From: Photobacterium profundum
Lineage (GTDB): Bacteria > Pseudomonadota > Gammaproteobacteria > Enterobacterales > Vibrionaceae
DNA length: 64,000 nt
Reading direction: 5' to 3'
NCBI RefSeq assembly: GCF_003026285.1
Contig: NZ_PYOD01000004.1
Location: forward strand, 1-64,000
Each line of letters opens with the position of its first letter. Position 1 is the stretch's first letter. The notes beneath the pieces were generated by a model, which ran no database searches, was not told the origin of the DNA, and worked only from the letters and a program-made list of their open reading frames with translations. The translations under genes and the position numbers were made by a program. Positions 56,093 through 64,000 of this stretch are shown here, piece by piece.

Positions 56093-56258
56093 ATGAAAAA
56101 AGGTCTATTAGCCGCTTTAGCTACAACGGTTTTAGAATGTACAGCATACACAAGGTAGATTTCAGCGAAGGAAAATACAATGGACCTATCCAACGGCGAG
56201 ACGTATTTACTCACTAATTGTGGTGAAAGTTTAAGTCTTTCTGCCGTCTTAGAAAACG
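56093..56258 (+). pseudogene. Broken gene for a small exported protein
   Basis: GAGAGGT precedes ATG 56093, giving MKKGLLAALATTVL-ECTAYTR, a signal peptide cut off by TAG 56156-56158. Protein-like pieces continue in other frames (MYSIHKVDFSEGKYNG, NGETYLLTNCGESLSLSAVL). It looks like a short secreted protein destroyed by small indels. The remaining gap 55939-56348 shows nothing else. Confidence 0.5.
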
Positions 56259-56348
56259 AGCTTGGTTAGCCAATCACCTTGAGGTGACTATTATAAAGCT
56301 AACTCGGTTGAACTTATGACTGCCACTTGAATAGAAGAAGTATTAATT

Positions 56349-56720
56349 ATGCGTTATTTCAAAAGATTATCTTTAGTATTGCTAACAATGATGGCTACAC
56401 TTTCTACCGCTTATGCATCAGACACAGCTATCATTGAAATTGTCACACTAAAACTGAAAGCGGGTGTTTCATATACTGAGTTTGCTCCAATTGATAAAGC
56501 AGTCGAAGACCAACATGTTGCTAAACAGCCTGGGTTCATTTCACGCGAATCGGCCGCTGGGGAGAATGGAGAATGGCTTGTAATTGTACATTGGAAATCT
56601 GCAAAGGATGCTGATGCATCAATGGCTTCATTTATGAGTGCCCCTGCATCTCAGAAGTTTGTCGATAATATTGATGGTTCTACTATGGTTATGAAGCGTT
56701 ATGCTAAGACGTATAAATAA
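56349..56720 (+). CDS. Exported antibiotic-biosynthesis-monooxygenase (ABM)-like domain protein
   Basis: The 123-residue protein has a signal peptide (about 1-23, ending STAYAS) and one ferredoxin-like alpha+beta domain of the ABM/dimeric alpha-beta barrel type (IIEIVTLKLKAGVSYTEFAP, PGFISRESA, WLVIVHWKSAKDADASMASF). Function of exported members is unknown. It sits between the two copies of a local direct repeat, consistent with insertion or duplication. Confidence 0.7.
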   Translation: MRYFKRLSLVLLTMMATLSTAYASDTAIIEIVTLKLKAGVSYTEFAPIDKAVEDQHVAKQPGFISRESAAGENGEWLVIVHWKSAKDADASMASFMSAPASQKFVDNIDGSTMVMKRYAKTYK

Positions 56721-56785
56721 CCTCTAAATTAGCGTTTATTGAAATAAGATACCGTAATCGGTTGAGATGGTTTTGTTGCAATAAA

Positions 56786-56906
56786 GCATAAAACGATGGG
56801 TTATTCACCCACCGTTTTGATATTAATACTTATGGTGCTGTAGGCTCACGCACGATAAACCAAACATGGCAAATACAAAAAAACAGTGCACTAAAGGTGA
56901 AACAAA
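56786..56906 (+). repeat. Direct repeat copy 2 (decayed)
   Basis: Matches 55817-55938: TTTGATATTAATACTTATGG is identical, then GTGCTGTAGGCTCACGCACG against GCACCGCCGGTTCACGTACG, and GTGCACTAAAGGTGAAA at the end. The coding frame is lost here and there is no ribosome site, so it is a gene remnant. Confidence 0.85.
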
Positions 56907-56912
56907 ACGTGC

Positions 56913-57281
56913 TTAGCCACCTTTAGCGATCTTTATTAGTGTTTCGATAAAGGTTTTCACTGCTTTAGTATGTTCAAATTCGAATGCAAGACCATAGTGA
57001 ACTTCAGTTCGACCGGTATTCACTCGTGTTGGAAAGCGTGTCATGTCTGCATTGTGATAATACGAATATTTAGCAGATACCCCATCTAAACCTGATAATT
57101 CATTAGCGAAAACTTCAAATGCAGGACGAATAATAAGTTGTGGGTTGTGATTATCGGTACAAAGATAAAATGGCTCTTTTAAGCTAGGTAACATGTACTC
57201 TGTTATCTTCTTTACCTTGAAGTTTGTACGGCACTCCAACGTTTTTAACGCCTCTTCCATGTCGCTATGTGCGATAGCCAT
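56913..57281 (-). CDS. Hypothetical cytosolic protein
   Basis: The 122-residue protein has no signal or membrane segment. It alternates short strands and helices (EEALKTLECRTNFKVKKITE, GLAFEFEHTKAVKTFIETLI). GAGG lies 11-12 bases before the ATG. I do not recognise the family. It is convergent with the repeat remnant and divergent from the carboxylesterase gene; the 227-base gap 57282-57508 carries both promoters. Confidence 0.7.
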   Translation of the reverse strand: MAIAHSDMEEALKTLECRTNFKVKKITEYMLPSLKEPFYLCTDNHNPQLIIRPAFEVFANELSGLDGVSAKYSYYHNADMTRFPTRVNTGRTEVHYGLAFEFEHTKAVKTFIETLIKIAKGG

Positions 57282-57508
57282 ATTGTGTTCCTCGTGCTGA
57301 AATAGCGTTTAAATTACGTATTTGGTATAAGGCTCTAGATTGCACGAATATTGACTTGGAAACTATAGTATTACCTTGAATAAATCCTTTAATTTTTCAT
57401 AAATTCTTAACTTATACCAAGATGCAGGAGTAATCGAATCCAATTCTGGTCATGTTTCAACATTTCAGTGTATGGTTAGGTATCTGCAAATAAAATGAAA
57501 ATGGACGA

Positions 57509-58174
57509 ATGACAACTCTTAATTGCGTGGAAGTAGAACCACAAGTAACAGCGACAGCTGCTGTTATCTGGCTTCATGGCTTAGGATCAAATGGTCATGA
57601 TTTTGAATCAATTTTACCTGAATTAAAACTTCCACAAGATGCACCTGTGCGGTTTATTTTCCCACATTCTCCGTCTATTGCCGTTACGATCAACGGTGGT
57701 ATGGTGATGCCTGCTTGGTATGATATTTTAGAAATGGGTGCAGGGCGTAAGCTAAATGTTCAGCAGTTGTTAGATTCGGCTAATCAAGTGGTCGAGTTAA
57801 TTGAGCGTGAACGTGCCCGTGGTATTGCCAGCGATCGTATTGTTATTGCAGGCTTCTCTCAAGGTGGTGCTGTTGCTTACCAAGCGGCACTGAGTTATCC
57901 CGATAAGTTGGCAGGCTTATTAGCATTATCAACGTATTTCCCAACCTCAGATTCTATCGAATTTAGTGATGCTAATCGTGAGTTACCGATTGAAGTTATG
58001 CACGGTAGCCATGATCCTGTGGTGTTACCATCAATGGGTAAAGATGCTTTAGCTGCATTGAATTCGGCGAATTTTAATCCCAATTGGCGCACTTATCCAA
58101 TGGAACACAATGTGTGCCTAGAGCAGATACAAGATATAGCTGCCTGGTTTAAACGTACGTTGAATCTAGGCTGA
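57509..58174 (+). CDS. Alpha/beta-hydrolase carboxylesterase (EstB/lysophospholipase-like)
   Basis: The 221-residue cytosolic esterase has the nucleophile Ser in GFSQGGAVAY (about 113-122), the oxyanion region IWLHGLGSNG (about 21-30), the Asp in HGSHDPVV (about 168-175) and the His in MEHNVC near 204. It belongs to the bacterial carboxylesterase/acyl-protein thioesterase-like family with broad short-chain ester activity. Confidence 0.92.
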   Translation: MTTLNCVEVEPQVTATAAVIWLHGLGSNGHDFESILPELKLPQDAPVRFIFPHSPSIAVTINGGMVMPAWYDILEMGAGRKLNVQQLLDSANQVVELIERERARGIASDRIVIAGFSQGGAVAYQAALSYPDKLAGLLALSTYFPTSDSIEFSDANRELPIEVMHGSHDPVVLPSMGKDALAALNSANFNPNWRTYPMEHNVCLEQIQDIAAWFKRTLNLG

Positions 58175-58215
58175 GATATTTTTAAGATATGAAGGTAATA
58201 CATGAAGGTTGATTA

Positions 58216-58250
58216 GAAAAAGAAGGGGCATTATGCTCCTTCTTTTTTTT
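58216..58250. terminator. Bidirectional terminator
   Basis: AAAAGAAGGGGCATTATGCTCCTTCTTTT forms a nine-to-ten base stem (58217-58228 with 58233-58245) with A and T runs outside, between the convergent esterase and serine dehydratase genes. Confidence 0.88.
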
Positions 58251-58259
58251 CATGTTTAC

Positions 58260-59630
58260 TTATTCACAAGGCGGAGCAAGGTGGATAACAGCTAGCCCAC
58301 CCAGTGAGGTTTCACGGTATTTTCTGTTCATGTCTTTACCAGTTTGATACATGGTATCGATCACTTTATCTAGAGAAATACGTGATTTACTGTTTCGCTT
58401 TAGTGCCATACGTGAAGCATTTATCGCCTTCATCGCGCCCATTGCATTACGTTCGATACAGGGGATTTGTACAAGTCCACCAATGGGATCGCACGTCATA
58501 CCTAAAGAGTGTTCCATGGCAATTTCAGCGGCCATGCAAATTTGTTCATTACTTCCGCCTCGTATTGCCGTTAGACCCGCTGCGGCCATTGACGACGATA
58601 CGCCAACTTCACCTTGGCAGCCTACTTCAGCACCTGAAATAGAGGCATTCATTTTATATAACATACCAATAGCTGCTGATACTGCTAAGAAATCTTTTAT
58701 TTGTTCTATTTCTAAGGTGTTAATGAATTTGTTGTAGTACATCAATACGGCAGGAATAACACCGGCTGCACCGTTAGTTGGCGAAGTAACAACTTGTCCG
58801 CCTGCAGCATTCTCTTCGCTTACTGAAAATGCGAACAAGTTAACCCAATCTAAAATAGTCATAGGATCATTTTCAATATGCTGATTAGATTCTAATTGCT
58901 TTAAAAGAGCAGGTGCACGGCGAGTAACGTGTAATCCACCTTCTAGAATACCTTCCTTGTGAAAGCCTCTTTCCATACAGTCAGACATGATATGCCAAAT
59001 TTTCTTGGCTCTTTCATCAAATTCGTCTTGGCTTCTAAAGGTTATTTCGTTGTCTTGAACTAAGCGACCAATACTTAATCCGTCACGTTCAGCCATAATC
59101 AGAATATCGTCAGCAGATTTGAAAGGGTAGGTAACGGTAGTTTCGACAGCCGCCCCTTTATTTTGCATTTCTGCTGCAGTTGCAATGAATCCACCGCCTA
59201 TCGAGTAATAGGTCTCACTATCTAGCTCATTACCTTCTTTATCGATTGCAGTAATCATCATGCCATTTTCGTGCAGAGGAAGGTTAGTGGTATGAAATAC
59301 AATATCCTTCTCAACATTAAATGGGACTGTTTTTTGGCTGGCTAAAGGTAACGTATTACTTTTATGTGCATTAAGCATTGTTAGGTTGGCAACTTCAATA
59401 TCGATAGTGTCGGGTTTATTACCCATTAGACCAAGAAACACGGCACGATCGGTATGGTGCCCTTTTCCCGTTAACGATAAAGAACCGTATAAATCAACCC
59501 GTACTGTATGAACGGTTTCTAGTTTTGGTTGAATTTTTTGGCAGAACTCAAATCCCGCGATCATAGGACCATTAGTGTGAGAGCTGGATGGACCAACACC
59601 AATTTTATAAATATCAAAAACAGACAACAT
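58260..59630 (-). CDS. sdaA: L-serine ammonia-lyase (iron-sulfur type)
   Basis: The 456-residue single-chain enzyme converts L-serine to pyruvate and ammonia. It opens with [20 protein letters not shown], the conserved substrate region, and near the C-terminus shows the cluster Cys residues in [19 protein letters not shown] and QIPCIERNA. Length and motifs fit SdaA/SdaB. There is no sdaC transporter next to it. Confidence 0.95.
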   Translation of the reverse strand: MLSVFDIYKIGVGPSSSHTNGPMIAGFEFCQKIQPKLETVHTVRVDLYGSLSLTGKGHHTDRAVFLGLMGNKPDTIDIEVANLTMLNAHKSNTLPLASQKTVPFNVEKDIVFHTTNLPLHENGMMITAIDKEGNELDSETYYSIGGGFIATAAEMQNKGAAVETTVTYPFKSADDILIMAERDGLSIGRLVQDNEITFRSQDEFDERAKKIWHIMSDCMERGFHKEGILEGGLHVTRRAPALLKQLESNQHIENDPMTILDWVNLFAFSVSEENAAGGQVVTSPTNGAAGVIPAVLMYYNKFINTLEIEQIKDFLAVSAAIGMLYKMNASISGAEVGCQGEVGVSSSMAAAGLTAIRGGSNEQICMAAEIAMEHSLGMTCDPIGGLVQIPCIERNAMGAMKAINASRMALKRNSKSRISLDKVIDTMYQTGKDMNRKYRETSLGGLAVIHLAPPCE

Positions 59631-60057
59631 AATGGTTTTTCCCTATTTTTTATGTCGATATAGAGCTGGTGACACAGCTATATTCATGTACCAATAATAC
59701 TAAGTATGTGCGTAATATTTTTATTATGCTTATTATCATAACGGAGCAAACAGAGAGGGGTAAGTATAGAGTTATGTTAATGTGATGTTGCGGTATGTTA
59801 TTTTTAGTATCCCCTAGCAAACACGAGATTATCACGTTGATGTGTGAGTATTTTAGATAATTATTGGGGTTTACTGCAGTTTTAAGGGTGAATGCTAATG
59901 TGAACTCTATTGCGTAATGTTTTATTTTTTGCTCATGAGAAATACAGTTTCTTATGATTTATTTTGAGAATATTCTCATTTTTGATTTAAGGTTTTCTAT
60001 CAACAGTCGCTATGCTTAAGTATTTAATATTAACCATACAATATGAAAGGCATTTAA
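59631..60057. other. Divergent intergenic region
   Basis: About 427 bases, no gene. It carries the promoters for sdaA (leftward) and the small membrane protein (rightward). AT-rich, TGAGAATATTCTCA at about 59964-59977 is a perfect 14-base palindrome and could be an operator. Confidence 0.5.
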
Positions 60058-60267
60058 ATGGACAGATATTACGCCCGTTTTTCATCTAACCACCCTTGGC
60101 TACACCTGTCATTTTTAGCGATCGTAGCGGCTATTTTTAGCATCAGTTGTTATCAGTTATTGGTTAATGAAGAATTAATATTTGTAGCCGGACTCGTTGT
60201 GCCTGTCATGATTCTCCCTCTTTTTGCAATGGCTGCAGATTATAAACGAAAGTATATGCACGACTGA
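60058..60267 (+). CDS. Small two-helix membrane protein
   Basis: The 69-residue protein has two hydrophobic stretches (about 16-34, LHLSFLAIVAAIFSISCYQL, and 40-59) and charged ends. GAAAGG lies seven bases before the ATG, and a terminator follows, so it looks like a real single gene. No known family. Confidence 0.65.
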   Translation: MDRYYARFSSNHPWLHLSFLAIVAAIFSISCYQLLVNEELIFVAGLVVPVMILPLFAMAADYKRKYMHD

Positions 60268-60290
60268 ATGATCAGTATGTGATGCGTATA

Positions 60291-60321
60291 CAGGAAGTAG
60301 TACGCCAACTACTTCCTGTTT
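60291..60321. terminator. Terminator after the small membrane gene
   Basis: CAGGAAGTAG (60291-60300) pairs perfectly with CTACTTCCTG (60309-60318), followed by TTT. It separates the small gene from the convergent kinase gene. Confidence 0.8.
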
Positions 60322-60351
60322 ATGTGCGCTGAATAAAGGGTTACTCGAGCT

Positions 60352-61302
60352 TTAAGTGCTATTCTCTGCTTGGAAACTGTTTAATTCAGCTAATGTTGGT
60401 GCACCATCAGAGCCAGGTCGGCTTACTACTACAGCTGCTACCATATTACCGAGTTCAACAGCATCATTGAGCGCCCATCCTGCAGATAATCCAGCGATAA
60501 CGCCTGCGCAGTGGCTATCACCCGCAGCTATTGTATCGGAAACCTTTACCTTGAAAGCGGGAATAAGCTTTGGTTGGCACCTCGGTTGGCAAATCTTAGC
60601 TCCTTCGCTGTCAAAACGACAAATTAGACTAACCTGATGCTTATTGGTAAAGATGACAGCATCATAGATGTTGCTAGGCGTTTGTTGATTTAGCAGCGCC
60701 AGTTCATCGCGATTCACTGTTAAAATTGGTTTTTTGGCTAACAGTTTGCTAACGAACTCTGGGTCGATATCCATAAGACGTGGTCCGAAGTCAACAAATA
60801 AGGTTTTATCATCGGATAGGTCCAATAACCATTGACGCAACGGTTCACTTTGTTCACTGACGAGTTCGTAGCCTGATACATAAACAATGGCATTATCAGG
60901 CGTAGGTATTTGCGCCAGCAGTGATTTATTCCAGTGCTGCTCACAGCCATCCATGGTAATGAAGGTACGTTCTTTACTGGCTTCAACCATTGCGATGCAC
61001 CAGCCATTGTCATGTGTAGGGTGACGCAGCAATGGAAGAAGGTTATCGTTTAGCATTGCAGCTTCTACGTTTTTCCCCCAGCTGCCATTACCCACAGGTA
61101 TAGCATTGATAGGTAGGATATCCATCCGACTTAGCGCCCTAGCTACATTGAAAGCACAGCCGCCAATGTGTCGGCCAAGCTCTTCTGCTATTACATCACC
61201 ACCACTACGTGGCAACTGATCCAATCCGAGCATCACATCACCAAAAGCAGCTCCAATAACAATAACTTGGCGTTGATTCGTGAGGGTCTGAAGGTCGATC
61301 AT
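60352..61302 (-). CDS. PfkB-family sugar/nucleoside kinase (YegV-like)
   Basis: The 316-residue ribokinase-fold enzyme has the N-terminal PfkB signature (GGDVIAEELGRHIGGCAFNV, about 34-53) and the C-terminal one DTIAAGDSHCAGVIAG with the catalytic Asp. It probably phosphorylates a ribose or nucleoside. It is the last gene of a three-gene operon with an NCS1 permease (9-base gap) and an ADP-ribosylglycohydrolase; the gene set resembles E. coli yegTUV. Confidence 0.88.
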   Translation of the reverse strand: MIDLQTLTNQRQVIVIGAAFGDVMLGLDQLPRSGGDVIAEELGRHIGGCAFNVARALSRMDILPINAIPVGNGSWGKNVEAAMLNDNLLPLLRHPTHDNGWCIAMVEASKERTFITMDGCEQHWNKSLLAQIPTPDNAIVYVSGYELVSEQSEPLRQWLLDLSDDKTLFVDFGPRLMDIDPEFVSKLLAKKPILTVNRDELALLNQQTPSNIYDAVIFTNKHQVSLICRFDSEGAKICQPRCQPKLIPAFKVKVSDTIAAGDSHCAGVIAGLSAGWALNDAVELGNMVAAVVVSRPGSDGAPTLAELNSFQAENST

Positions 61303-61311
61303 GGCTAGTCC

Positions 61312-62715
61312 TTAACGTGTTGTTTTTAGAGTGATGCGGTAAAGCACCATGCTAACAATGAATGAAACAAAGAGCCCCAAACTCGAATCAGCAAAAATAC
61401 CGACAGCAAATGGACCATCGATAAAACCAGTATTTGTCACCATCAAGCCTGAGATAGAACCAGCTATCCAGCAAAGTAACGTTGGTTTAATTGTGCCTGT
61501 TTCTCCATACAACTCTTCTTCGCTGTATCCTGCTTGTTGATGCTTAGTGTAGAAATCAGTAATGAATATCGCCGCCCAAGCCGCAAGGAAAACACCGCAG
61601 AAAACTAAGAATGAGATAAAGGGACCAAGGAAATCACCCGATACAAATAGAACATAGAGCGCGATACCTAACACAAGCACAGCATCAAGCGCGATTGCCG
61701 TACGTTGCTTAAGCTTGATTCCCATACTTAGCAAGTTAAGGCTAGCTGAATACAAACTCAGTACTGCAATTGTTACTATTCCCGCTGTTGCAGCGGCTAG
61801 GTAAGGAATAGCCATCCAAGAAGGAAGTAAGCGTCCAATCGCTGAAATTGGATTTTCATTCGATGCTAAATCAGGAATTTGTGCGGTTAATAGAATACCT
61901 GTAAACATCAACAAGATCAGGGGTAGTCCAGCTCCACCTACAACCGAGGTGAAAATATCTTTTTTACTTGAAGAAGGGCTTTGATCACGGCTGTAGTCAG
62001 CCCCTGCAATTGCCCAACTTATTCCTGTACCCGCGGCAATGATAGAAACTGCAGGTAAGAAACCTGTGATCCAACTTCCTGATGGGAGTGCCATTATTAC
62101 AGCCCAGTCTGCGGTTGCCATTAGGTATAAAACGACAAAGAGTGTCATTGCACCGAAGGTGCGCGTGATCCACTTTTGCATAAATAGCACGGTATTTTGA
62201 CCGAGCATACTCACGACAACAGTAAGCCCACCAAAGAGTACCAAAGACAGCGCTGTGATAATGGTGGTTTCTTCAAAACCAAGAGCTGCAAATAAAGCGG
62301 CAAGGGTAAGCGTACCAGTGATGATATTCACTGCCTCCCAACCCATTAAGTTGACCCAGCAAAAAGCGGTGGGTGCAATATTTCCTCTTTTACCAAAGCT
62401 GGATCGTGACAACGTAAGGGTAGTTGTACGACCAATTTTACCTGCAATACTCGAAATACCCACTAAAGAAAATGAGGCAACACCAACAATAGCAGCCAAT
62501 ACGGATTGGAAAAAAGAGAGACCAAATGACACAATGATCGCGCCGTAAACGACGCCCAGTACACCAATGTTAGCGGCACACCAAACGAAAAATAACTCCG
62601 CTGGCTTTTTGGTTTGTTGGCTAGGTGGAACAAGGTCAATACCTAGATCGTCGATACTGGTTTCGGTGTCTGCCACCTGGTTGTAGCTCCCTGATGCGGT
62701 GTCTTTACTGTTCAT
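61312..62715 (-). CDS. NCS1-family nucleobase/nucleoside permease (CodB-like)
   Basis: The 467-residue protein has about 12 membrane helices. NCS1 features are visible: ANIGVLGVVYGAIIVSFGLS in helix 1, SRSSFGKRGNI and CWVNLMGWEAVNIITG in helix 3, and GISWAIAGADYSRD in helix 6. Cytosine permease CodB is the closest known type. AAGGATATCGCA precedes the ATG. It fills the transporter slot that the MFS protein YegT occupies in E. coli. Confidence 0.9.
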   Translation of the reverse strand: MNSKDTASGSYNQVADTETSIDDLGIDLVPPSQQTKKPAELFFVWCAANIGVLGVVYGAIIVSFGLSFFQSVLAAIVGVASFSLVGISSIAGKIGRTTTLTLSRSSFGKRGNIAPTAFCWVNLMGWEAVNIITGTLTLAALFAALGFEETTIITALSLVLFGGLTVVVSMLGQNTVLFMQKWITRTFGAMTLFVVLYLMATADWAVIMALPSGSWITGFLPAVSIIAAGTGISWAIAGADYSRDQSPSSSKKDIFTSVVGGAGLPLILLMFTGILLTAQIPDLASNENPISAIGRLLPSWMAIPYLAAATAGIVTIAVLSLYSASLNLLSMGIKLKQRTAIALDAVLVLGIALYVLFVSGDFLGPFISFLVFCGVFLAAWAAIFITDFYTKHQQAGYSEEELYGETGTIKPTLLCWIAGSISGLMVTNTGFIDGPFAVGIFADSSLGLFVSFIVSMVLYRITLKTTR

Positions 62716-62728
62716 TGCGATATCCTTC

Positions 62729-63760
62729 CTAGTTGGTATGGGCTATGCGATATGCTGCTAATGCTTGGGCGTATGGGGCAAAGTCGATGTTGTTTGCAGT
62801 ATTTATTAGCTGGATATGTATGTTTTCAAAGGCGTCTATACCATGAATAGCACCACAAATAGCCGTTGCCATGGCACCGATTGTATCGGTATCACCGCCT
62901 AAATTGGCTGCAAGTTCAGCGCATTTCATCGGGTTAGTTTCGGCAAGTTCAACCAAGGCAATAGCCGTTGGAACGGATTCAATAATGTCCATTCCTGAAC
63001 CTACAAGCTCATAGAGATCGGTCAGGGCTGCAATTTTATCATGCTGGCTTTCCACTACATATAGAGCGTAGCGGATGCGTCGACCCAAAAGTGGACTGAA
63101 TGTGGACTCGTTCTGGCGTTGAATATCATTGGCTAACGGTATGATTTCATCTTTAATTTTTTGCCAGCTAATACCTTCTATTGCTCGGCTGATTGCCCAT
63201 GCAATAACACTGGCACCAGCAATGGCAATATCAGATTTATGAGTCGGAAGGCACGATAATCGTACTCCTTCTGCAAAGTCTTCTTTATTGTTCGTGGCCA
63301 ATAAACAGCCAACAGGTGCAATGCGCATTGCTGAGCCGTTTGTGACGCCATTGGCTTCAATTTTTTCAAAGGGGATGCCCTGCGTTATTGAATTCAACGC
63401 TGACTTTGAGGTAGGGCCGAGGATGTTTTTCTCGAATGCATTAATACGGTGTGCCCAGGCAATTAGATGCTTGGCGACTAATGCTGGCTGGATTTGACCG
63501 TCAGCTTCGATAATCGCATCCATCAAGGCGACACATTGGCTGGTATCATCTGTAAATTCTCCAGCCTTGAATTCGTTAGCGGCAATATTTTCTTCTGGAC
63601 CTGGTAAGAAGTCATCAATCCAGCCGAAATAGCTGGTGACTTTGCTTTTCGTCCATAGTTCAGAAGGCATGCCCATAGCGTCACCAATGGCTTGTCCATA
63701 TAGGCTGCCCAATATTTTCTTTTCCAGCAGGTTTTGGTGAAGCTTGTCGGTGAGGGGCAT
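62729..63760 (-). CDS. ADP-ribosylglycohydrolase-family protein (YegU-like)
   Basis: The 343-residue protein has the metal and substrate motifs of the DraG/ARH fold: SLYGQAIGDAMGMPSELW (about 18-35), FTDDTSQCVALM (about 70-81) and GGDTDTIGAMATAICGAIHG near 289-308. Family members cleave N-glycosidic bonds of ADP-ribose; those in sugar/nucleoside operons may act as nucleoside hydrolases. TGGAG lies eight bases before the ATG. It is the first gene of the operon. Confidence 0.9.
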   Translation of the reverse strand: MPLTDKLHQNLLEKKILGSLYGQAIGDAMGMPSELWTKSKVTSYFGWIDDFLPGPEENIAANEFKAGEFTDDTSQCVALMDAIIEADGQIQPALVAKHLIAWAHRINAFEKNILGPTSKSALNSITQGIPFEKIEANGVTNGSAMRIAPVGCLLATNNKEDFAEGVRLSCLPTHKSDIAIAGASVIAWAISRAIEGISWQKIKDEIIPLANDIQRQNESTFSPLLGRRIRYALYVVESQHDKIAALTDLYELVGSGMDIIESVPTAIALVELAETNPMKCAELAANLGGDTDTIGAMATAICGAIHGIDAFENIHIQLINTANNIDFAPYAQALAAYRIAHTN

Positions 63761-63906
63761 GGGTATATCTCCAGATTATAAATTGTTATCTAGAATTATG
63801 ATAAGTCCAGATTGAGTCCAGTTATACTCCTTTATAATACCAGTGTGATTTGGCGCCCACTCTTTGTTATTATTGGGTAGGTTCTTTGAAATATCTCACA
63901 ACATAT
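63761..63906. promoter_or_regulatory. Divergent control region of the yeg-like operon
   Basis: Within 146 bases there are TTATC-N9-GATAA (63786-63804), and three TCCAG half sites (near 63772, 63806 and 63817), candidate operators for the divergent GntR protein. No exact site can be fixed. Confidence 0.4.
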
Positions 63907-64000
63907 ATGGCGGTAAGGGTGGAACAGCAATTAATAGCTTTGGTGAATGAACAGTTGGATCCTCAATCATCTACCCCGTTATACCTGCAACTTAAGCAGG
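63907..64000 (+). CDS. GntR-family regulator, N-terminal fragment cut by the window end
   Basis: ATG at 63907 opens 31 codons reading to the window edge. TPLYLQLKQ is the typical opening of the GntR winged helix domain. It is divergent from the yeg-like operon, as yegW is in E. coli, so it is the likely regulator. The C-terminal domain type cannot be seen. Confidence 0.7.
   Translation, partial: MAVRVEQQLIALVNEQLDPQSSTPLYLQLKQ

Overview
The window reads as chromosomal DNA of a marine gammaproteobacterium of the family Vibrionaceae, most likely Photobacterium or a close relative. This is inferred from the 5S rRNA, the tRNA-Asp/tRNA-Trp pair directly behind it, the moderately AT-rich base composition and the gene repertoire; no species assignment is possible from sequence reading alone. 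It opens at the end of an rRNA operon (5S, tRNA-Asp, tRNA-Trp, then a decayed tRNA-Trp fragment between two hairpin terminators).

Region by region: (1) 0.7-3.7 kb, an exported alkylsulfatase and a LysR regulator. (2) 3.9-8.1 kb, a decaying iron/siderophore locus: an intact EntD-like phosphopantetheinyl transferase, remains of an MFS exporter, an IrgA/VctA-like TonB receptor broken by one stop and one frameshift behind a good Fur box, and a further decayed coding stretch ending in a 22-bp inverted repeat. (3) 8.2-15 kb, a REC-REC-GGDEF protein, a 1317-residue AsmA-like protein and MurQ. (4) 15.2-22 kb, an amino-acid/peptide catabolism neighbourhood: PLP decarboxylase, amidohydrolase, YfcC-type transporter, alanine/ornithine-racemase-family enzyme, LysR. 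(5) 22-26.8 kb, a pair of exported/membrane haem proteins, catalase and a TerC-family protein. (6) 26.8-29.6 kb, an accessory stretch with a DUF723/GIY-YIG-like protein, hairpins and a (GCCTA)7 array. (7) 29.6-37.4 kb, a MOSC/ferredoxin-reductase fusion, then a LysR gene divergent from a tight three-gene operon: MurE-like ligase, PBP5-type carboxypeptidase, MFS exporter. (8) 37.8-42.1 kb, a lipoprotein, and an acetaldehyde-type dehydrogenase divergent from an AcoR-like sigma-54 activator, with a recognisable sigma-54 promoter. (9) 42.4-54 kb, a complete C-P lyase operon phnCDEFGHIJKLMN-phnP plus a hexapeptide acetyltransferase, with matching palindromes before phnC and phnF. (10) 54.2-57.3 kb, a cyclic-di-GMP-I riboswitch ahead of a 47-residue peptide and a cytochrome b561, an SMR transporter, and a locally duplicated and decayed segment. 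(11) 57.5-64 kb, a carboxylesterase, L-serine dehydratase, a small membrane protein, and a yegTUVW-like nucleoside locus (kinase, NCS1 permease, ADP-ribosylglycohydrolase, divergent GntR cut by the window end).

The most promising candidates for undescribed biology are the MurE-like/carboxypeptidase/MFS/LysR operon (a second Mur ligase whose DAP-recognition motif is altered), and the c-di-GMP riboswitch controlling a tiny exported peptide next to cytochrome b561. Everything here was read by eye; family assignments rest on motifs and resemblance, not on searches.
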